Source: Phyto melanocephala (Eukaryota; Arthropoda; Insecta; Diptera; Rhinophoridae). Taken from it: a DNA stretch of 64,000 nucleotides. Position numbers and translations under genes: made by a program. The notes below the pieces were generated by a model. The model was given only the letters and a program-made list of their open reading frames with translations, did no database searches and was not told where the DNA came from. The stretch is taken from positions 16,907,201-16,971,200 of the forward strand of contig OW799237.1 in assembly GCA_941918925.1 (NCBI GenBank), given 5' to 3'. Positions 57,241 through 64,000 of this stretch are shown in pieces (position 1 is the stretch's first letter; each line of letters begins with the position of its first letter).

Positions 57241-59879
57241 CAGAAACTGAAAAAATTAACTAAAAATTTTGATCTATATGGAAAATATTTATGTGGAGAA
57301 AACAGAGACAGTCGTGTTAGATTGCTCATATTTAAAAAATTTATCAGGCGATTGTGTGTAATGCTTATCGCGTCGTATGTTTAACCCGGATAGTTCTTTT
57401 CGGGGAAGAAGGAAAAAGAAACATCACTAGTTGGTAAAAACATGGATAAACTTTCCTTGGCCATTTATCTGGAACTTTACGCACGTACTGGTCAGCTAGC
57501 TAGTTCGGGAGATATGGGCGGGGATCTTGTTCCAATTGACCACTTCAAACAATTAAGAAAAAAAAATTACGTGCGGTTTAAATGCCCTTTATTTTTATTC
57601 AAAACAAAAAAAAAATACAAATAATAAAACAAATACATGCTCCAAATTTCATTATCACATTTAAAATTAGCATTGATGTTAATGCTAAGGCTCTCAACCC
57701 ACCCAACCGTGTTTTCCTTTTATGCCTTTAAATATGTTAAAGAAAACCCTACCACACATTACCTCACCTCGGTCCTTATAGTTTTACATAAAAACAAATC
57801 ACATAATTATCTTTAATAAGTCCATAATTATATTAAACAAATCTTTTAACGATAACAAAAGGAAGTTTTCTCTTACTTTAAAGTTTGTATTTATATATTT
57901 GTATTCATTATGATATTTAATAAGAGTTTCGATTGAAAAGAGTTTAATTTAAAAGAGTAACAAAAAAAAAATAAGAGCTTAACTACGTTCGTATATTTAC
58001 TTATCAACAAAGAAATCTTAAAGCAGCAATTTTGTAATCAAAACAAACTTCAAATAAAAATAAAGAAAGACAATTGCAATAAAATTTCTTTGTTTTTTTT
58101 ATATAAAGATAAATAAAGAAAAATGAATTAAATAGTAAATAAAAAAAAAACTATGAAATAAAAACAAAATTTAATTTTGACTTACAATAAGATATCGGTT
58201 CCAACGATGCTGAAGGCCTTCTGCTTGTTGTAGTATTGGAGTCGATTTACATTGGGTTCAAAAAAAAAAAAAAAATGTCTATTTTTTTTTTCTTTATAGT
58301 TAAGTGTTAAAATTTAGTAACATATGTACATTAAATTAATAGAATAAAAGGGGTAAATGTATACTCTGGATTAATGTTAAAATACAGATTATTGCATAGT
58401 AACAAAAAAACTTTAATTGTTGTTGTTATAATAATTTGTCTCAGGGTGACCTTGCATGTTAATTTTTAGATTAGTTTGGAATTCTGAGACAATTTACGGG
58501 GTTGAACTCGAAAGGTTTTGGTTAACCGAAAAAAAAATTTAGCAAGAGTTTTAATTGATATGGTTTAAGTGATTGATTTCATTATGAATGTTATGATTAT
58601 TACGTTAAATGTATACCGTTTAGTATGACAAACAAAAACTATTGGCTTGTTGGTGTGAAATTCATGTGACAGGTTAATACTTTGTTAGTGATTTGTAGAA
58701 TTAATTATGCATTTTTTTCTTTTTTTTTTTTTTTTGTTGCCCTTTTGTTCGCAGTAGATGAAAAAAAAATCTAGTTATTTAGTGGCCATCTAGTGGAACA
58801 GATTACTAATTTGTTGCTTTGCACTTGCCCCGCGGTGTTTCGGACTTTAACACTAGTATATTTTCCTTAATTTATATTTCCGTTCAGCTGGTGCCCTCAA
58901 ACTGTCTTCCCGAGTGCATTTGGGTTAAACACGTGCACCCAAATCTTGACCATAGACAAAACGTCACTCGGGAATGGTATTACGAATTCCTAAAGGAATT
59001 TGTATAAGTTTAACCAAAGTAGAAATACTAATAATTTCCCACGTTCATATAATTACCTTTTTCCTAAGATATTCAAATATTAAATATGTAAAAATATTTA
59101 AGGTTGAACAAATCTTCACACTTTTGGTTTTCCTGTTTTCCTATTCTTCCTAGAAGTTGAGTTTGATGTTATCTATGTCAACGCCGAACTTAAAAAGAAC
59201 ATCCCGTGATTTTAAACTTTACTTTAAACCATTACACAAGTTGGCGCTTTTATATATATATATATTATATATATATACCATGTATTTCTACATAGGTAAT
59301 TTGTCCAAGCAATTAAGTTTCTATCTATTTATCTCGTCTTGTGCACAACAAGGCTGCTTAACAAGAAACAACGCAAAACAAATTATATTTCGTCTTTCTT
59401 TTTCTCACACTCATCATGTATAACTTTATAAAGAGTTACATGATCGAACAGACTAATTAAACAAAAAGAAGGATAAACTTCAATCATAACGTATGGTGAA
59501 CTAGAGGGGTATAAATTAGTACTAAGTTGTACACTGTTGCATATATTTGGTATAGCTTACATGCATGTAAATATTTTAATAAAACCAATGTAAATTTTTT
59601 TTTTCTTTGAATATCATAAATCAATATAAATTCTGAAACTAGTACGTTACAAAACAGCTTTTGTTGAATTATTTTATAAAGAAACAGAAGCTGAAGACAA
59701 ATTTTATGTGTTAGAAAACTATATATAAAAAAAAATTTTATTTATTGACTTATTTATTTATTCTGACTATAAGGAAAAAAATGGGTGTATTTATGCATGT
59801 CATATGAGTTTCAAAAAAAAAAATAGTAAAATTTGGGTTAAGGGTTAGACATGTTCGATATATTAAATATACTTTCTAG
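57241..59879. other. AT-rich stretch left of the gypsy element; may include its 3' LTR
   Basis: Two short ORFs have less biased composition: 57442-57624 (plus) and 58819-59007 (plus, includes ECIWVKHVHPNLDHRQNV). Neither is recognised. A (TA)n patch lies at 59250-59278. The 3' LTR of the gypsy element should lie in the right part of this stretch, but its mate is outside the window, so it cannot be delimited. Confidence 0.35.
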
Positions 59880-62800
59880 TTAAGATCGAATATCCTTTGC
59901 GTGAAATTTGCCTAAAGGTTTACCATTCATGTCCTCTAACTCATAGTAACACGTACCATATTTGGCTTTAACTCTAGCCTTTTCAAATTTATTTGCCAGT
60001 TTGCTGTTAAAGTGTTCTACTGCTTTCGATTGAGAAAAATTTCTTCTATATACAATTTGTCCGACATCAAAACTAATAGGGCGTGATCGAAGGTTATAAT
60101 GTTTAACGTTCTTCTCGTATGATTTACGTATATTTTCTCGAGCTTTCTCCCTTAATATTTCAAGTTTTTCATTAGTATTTAAGTCCACAGGAGTTTCTAA
60201 CAAACTTAGTTTACGTAACAACGAATAGGATTTGCCATTTGTCAACATGTTCTGCCCAAATAAAAGAAAATAAGGTGAAAATCCAGTGCTAGCATGTACT
60301 GAGTTTCGTAACGCGCAACTAATAATTTGTATCCCAATCTTTCTGAGATGGTTTTACATAAGCTCTTATTGCAGCTAATACGGATCTATTTACTCTCTCA
60401 CTAGCATTAGCCTGAGGGGAGTATATGGCAGTTAAATTATGAAAAACTCCATACGATTCCAAGAATTTTTCAAACAAATGAGATTTAAACTGTACCCCGT
60501 TGTCTGTCGTTATCGATTCAGGGACACCAAATATATGAAATACTCGTTTTTCAAGAAATTCGATAATAGTATTAGATGTAAATTTTCTTATTGGCTCCAA
60601 GAAATGAAATTTGGATAAGTGATCTAACACGATAATTATTCCTATGTTACCTGAAGAAGATCTAGGATATGGTCCCAGTAAATCTAAGTATAGTTTTTGG
60701 AATACACGAACAGAAACACTTGGCTGACCCATCGGTGGTCGTAGGCATTTGTTTGAAGCTTTTGTCTGCTTACAAATTTCGCAAGATGAAATATAATCAG
60801 CAGTCTGTTTCGCCATTTTAGGCCAAAAATAAAATGTCTTTAGTCTACGCAAAGTTTTATCAACGCCGCCATGTGCGCATAATGGATGGTCGTGAGCCCT
60901 TCTAATAATGTCGTTAGTCATTGCGAAAGGAACCCAAAGTTTCCAAGAAAATTGTTCCCGTAGCTCATTACCCGAAGCATACTCACATCGCTTATAAATA
61001 AAGTCATCAACAATTTTAAAATCTGGGAGATAATTAATTTTGGATTTGAGTTTTTCCATCAACGATAGATATTGCTCAGATCTAAATTCCTTGGAAGTCA
61101 TATCAATTTCGACTGAATTATCAATTTCAGAAATGAATTCGCCCTCTACATTAAAAAGTTTAAGTTCGTCGTTGTCTTCTGAATGAATCCGTGATAACGA
61201 ATCAGGCACTATATTCTGACTACCTTTTCTATGGCGTATTGAAAAGTTGAATCCCTGCAGTTTCAATGCCCATCGAGCTAAACGTCCATGTAGGTCGGTC
61301 TGATTCATGAGCCATTTCAGGGAAGCGTGATCTGTTATGATCTCAAATTCCTGACCTTCCACATAAGCACGAAATTTTTTGATTGCCATAACAGCGGCAA
61401 GACATTCCTGTTCAGAAACGGTATAATTTCTTTGTGCAGATATTAACTTATGACTCATAAATGCAATAGGTACTTCCTCCATGTCATCGTTTCTCTGCGC
61501 GAGAACGGCCCCTATCCCATACTGACTCGCGTCGCACTGGATGGAGAACGGACGTGAAAAGTCTGGGTTGTGCAACACAGGTGCAGAACAAAGGGAGTTT
61601 TTGAGCTCTTCAAATGAAGATTTAGCTTCTACAGACCAGTCAAATTTTCAATTTTTCTGTAACATATTAGTCAAGGGGGTCGTCAATGTTGCAAAGTTTC
61701 GGACAAAACGGCGGTACCATCCACAAATTCCTAAGAACCTTCTAAGTTGTCGTACTGATGTCGGTAGTGGGAATTTTCGGATAGACTGAACTTTGTCCGG
61801 GTCCGTTTTAATCGTGCCATGGCCGATTATATGTCCTAAATATTTTACCTGCTTAAGAAGAAATTTACTCTTTTCAATATTTATCGTTAAGTTAGCTTTT
61901 CTGATGCACAGGGCAACTTCATGCAGAAGTAAAACATGGTCATCGAAAGTTTCCGTAATAAGGAGTAAGTCGTCTAAATAAACGAACACTTGGGTACGCA
62001 AATGAGCTGGGATCACTTTGTCCATAAGCCGTGACATCGTCTGTGGCGCATTGCACAAACCAAAAGGCATAGTAACAAACTGGTACAAGGGTCGACCAGG
62101 TACGGTAAAGGCTGTCTTCTCCCTTGACCAATTATCCAATGGAATTTGCCAGAAGGCATCCTTTAAGTCAAGGCTCGAAATGAATCTTGCTTTTGGGAGT
62201 CTACTGAAAATTCCATCAATAAGAGGCAATGGATAAGCATCCTTGACCGTAACGCTATTTAATTTTCTAGCATCCAGACACAGTCGGACCTTCCCCGGTT
62301 TCCGCACGAGTGTCACCGGCGATGACCACGGGCTTTGGGATTCTTCAATAACTCCTAGTTGCAACATGCGGTCAATTTCGTTAAAAAGTAATTTTTCTAC
62401 TGCGGGTGATATTGCAAAATGCCTCTGTTTAATTGGTTTGCTATTCGCCGTATCAATACTATGAGTAACCAAAGACGTTCTACCTAATCCTTCCTTTGAA
62501 TATGAAGGAAATGAGTTAATGGCAGCCGTCAGTCGAATTTTCTGATCCTGATTTATTCTATGAAAACTGTCATCACTTTCTATCTCATTAATACCTTCCA
62601 TTGAAAAACTATTTAAATTTTCTGTAAATAAATCCTTAGCAAGACCAAACGTTTTAACAAAATCTACCCCTAAATATAAGTTTTGTGTCAAATTTGGTAT
62701 TATTAAAAATGTTAAAGGTTTAGTTTCCTCTCGAAATGTTACCAATGTTGTCACACTGCCTATAGCAGAATGATCTGTTCCGTCAGCTGTTTTCAAACTA

Positions 62801-63287
62801 ATTTTAAATTTTCGATAAACATTATTCTTGTTTTCTAAAAACAACCTAGCATAATCGCCTGCAAAACAAGAAATCGTAGCACCTGTATCTATTAAGCCAA
62901 CTACATTGTCATTAAAAATACTAATAGTAGTAAATGGTCGTATATCATATTTATCCACATTGGATACAACAGCTGAATAAAAGTATTTACGGATTTTACG
63001 TTTTTGCCTAAAATATCCTCTTAATCTTCTAGTATTTCTCTTCACGGTCTTAGAAAATTTTAATTTAGATATTTCTTCACTAAAGATTCTCTCTTTGGCT
63101 TCCTGGTATTCTTTAAGTCTAATATGAAATGGTTTTAAATGTCGAGGAATGATATTCCTTTGTATATATATTTTCCTATCACTAATTGTATATGGATCCG
63201 TTTGGCATCCAAAAGACTTTACATCTGGGTTGCTTTGGACTGAAACTGTTTTTGTTTGTTGTTCGTCTGGTAGTTTTTTGAAAACTT
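59880..63287 (-). pseudogene. Pol: protease, RT, RNase H, integrase, with one stop and one frameshift
   Basis: The frame opens just after two stops near 63288 and overlaps gag in the -1 frame. Protease: LIDTGATISC (active Asp near 62889). RT: SLDLKDAFWQIPLD, then FVYLDDLLLI (YLDD near 61980-61969), then FLGICGWYRRFV. An in-frame TGA lies at 61648-61650, in the linker before RNase H. RNase H: SIQCDASQYGIGAVL and ITDHASLKWL. Integrase: HPLCAHGG and SSCEICKQTK (zinc domain), KLYLDLLGP, ITTDNG and NASERVN (three acidic residues). Near 60319-60335 the frame is lost and resumes one frame over through to KFHAKDIRS and the stop at 59880. The order and lengths are normal. The two lesions would block a full product. 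Confidence 0.9.
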
Positions 63288-64000
63288 ATTACACTTGCCA
63301 CAATTGGGCTTAAAAACATTTGGTGTACCACACCCATAACAAAAGATTTTTCTCTCACGTAAACAATCGTCGAAACGGTGACCTGTTTCTGTACAGTTCC
63401 AGCAGACCAATTCCTTTATTTCCTCTATCTGAGGTAATTCTTCCTTGCTTTCCATTTCCGTTTCAATTTCAGAAACTATTTTACGAGGTACAAATGTTCT
63501 ATTAGACCTACGAGGTTCTAATTCCTCCTCAAGTATTTCGTGTTTGCAGACAAACTCTTTCAATTGCGAAATAGATTCGATTCTAAAATGTAATAGCTCT
63601 TTACGAACTTCTGGCCTTAAATTGCGTTTAATTATTTCTATTAATTCAAATTCACTAATAGGGTTTTGTAGGCGATCAGTAATCTGTAAAATTGCATCAT
63701 AATAAGAGTCAAATCTTTCTCCCACTTTTTGTTTTCTACTGCGAATTTGCTCCTTTAAATCAAAATCAGTCCTGCGATCCCGAAACTGATTTTTGAGTTC
63801 AATACATAGGGTCTCCCAATCTAGTCTATTACATGTTCGATGAAAACGCCAGAACCAGTCTATTGGCTTACCACTAAAAAGCAAATGGATATGTCTACAC
63901 AAAATATCAAAATCTCCACGCAAACTCTGAATTGTAAGTGCTTGTACTCTATATATAAAGTTATCAACCGATAAACCATTCTCATCTAGGCCACTAAACT
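63219..64000 (-). CDS. Gag of the gypsy element, N-terminus outside the window
   Basis: The frame is open from the window edge (FSGLDENGLSVDNFIYRV near the edge) to the stop at 63219. The front part matches the Retrotrans_gag fold (GKPIDWFWRF, WETLCIELKNQFRD). The C-terminal part has a zinc knuckle CWNCTETGHRFDDC and a second cysteine box CYGCGTPNVFKPNC, in which the usual His is absent. The tail is rich in Lys, Gln and Asn. It would package the element RNA in virus-like particles. The end overlaps pol, and a slippery heptamer lies 52 bp before the stop. No internal stop was seen in the visible part. Confidence 0.85.
   Translation of the reverse strand, partial: FSGLDENGLSVDNFIYRVQALTIQSLRGDFDILCRHIHLLFSGKPIDWFWRFHRTCNRLDWETLCIELKNQFRDRRTDFDLKEQIRSRKQKVGERFDSYYDAILQITDRLQNPISEFELIEIIKRNLRPEVRKELLHFRIESISQLKEFVCKHEILEEELEPRRSNRTFVPRKIVSEIETEMESKEELPQIEEIKELVCWNCTETGHRFDDCLRERKIFCYGCGTPNVFKPNCGKCNKFSKNYQTNNKQKQFQSKATQM
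63273..63279 (-). promoter_or_regulatory. Programmed -1 frameshift site A_AAA_AAC between gag and pol
   Basis: On the minus strand, gag codons TCA AAA AAC contain the heptamer A AAA AAC in the phase required for -1 slippage. The pol frame is closed by TAA TAA 6-11 bases upstream and open downstream. Slippage at exactly this place would therefore join gag to pol. No strong downstream hairpin is obvious by eye. Confidence 0.75.

Larger units (their letters stand above)
59880..64000 (-). mobile_element. Ty3/gypsy LTR retrotransposon, 5' part cut by the window edge
   Basis: Gag, protease, RT, RNase H and integrase follow in this order on the minus strand, which is the Ty3/gypsy order. The 5' LTR, leader and N-terminus of gag lie beyond base 64000. 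No envelope ORF follows integrase. The gag CX2CX9C second box and the integrase sequence suggest the mdg3/Blastopia branch, but this is only an impression. One stop and one frameshift in pol make this copy defective, though it is otherwise well preserved. Confidence 0.9.

Noticed and set aside
59010..59879. 3' LTR of the gypsy element with exact borders
   Set aside because: The other LTR is outside the window and no clear polypurine tract or TG...CA ends could be fixed.

Overview
The window looks like a piece of a large, AT-rich fly genome. The dispersed repeats, the R1-clade and Ty3/gypsy elements and the DUF4817-type mariners all fit a schizophoran dipteran, and I lean to a calyptrate such as a blowfly or muscid. 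The lineage is inferred from repeat content only. I found no host protein-coding gene, rRNA gene or intact tRNA gene that I can defend. The 64 kb reads as intergenic or intronic sequence built by successive transposon insertions.

Layout. 0-8 kb: AT-rich sequence with one decayed non-LTR reverse transcriptase relic. 8.3-9.7 kb: a dispersed repeat interrupted by an internally deleted mariner with a TA duplication. 12.6-13 kb: an older mariner fossil. 16-21.4 kb: an apparently complete R1-clade retrotransposon on the minus strand, with two long intact ORFs, a poly(A) tail and an exact 14-bp target duplication. 21.8-32.8 kb: RT and mariner relics, tRNA-derived SINE-like pieces, several MITEs (two share a TIR and sit at TTAA sites) and copies of dipteran dispersed repeats. 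33.8-36.7 kb: a decayed piggyBac element that contains a 1.4-kb inverted-repeat element, which in turn contains a dispersed repeat. 38.7-39.5 and 50.4-51.3 kb: two non-autonomous hAT-type elements, each with a perfect 8-bp target duplication. 43.8-44.7 kb: the 3' end of another non-LTR element with a (TAAA)n tail. 52.2-53.1 kb: a possible TTAA element. 53.1-53.7 kb: a near-perfect 600-bp palindrome whose two arms each hold a hammerhead-ribozyme-like core. 54.2-55.1 kb: a repeat with a 142-bp tandem array. 59.9-64 kb: a minus-strand Ty3/gypsy element that runs off the right edge, with gag, protease, RT, RNase H and integrase.

How parts work together. In the R1-like element, ORF1 (Gag-like, three zinc knuckles) and ORF2 (endonuclease plus RT) together would carry out target-primed reverse transcription. 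In the gypsy element, gag and pol overlap in the -1 frame and the overlap begins at a canonical A_AAA_AAC slippery heptamer. Its pol now carries one in-frame stop and one frameshift. The small TIR elements and most relics have no intact transposase in the window and would depend on enzymes from elsewhere.

The most unusual items are the hammerhead-bearing palindrome, the intact R1-clade element outside rDNA, the frameshift signal of the gypsy element and the three-level nest in the piggyBac relic.
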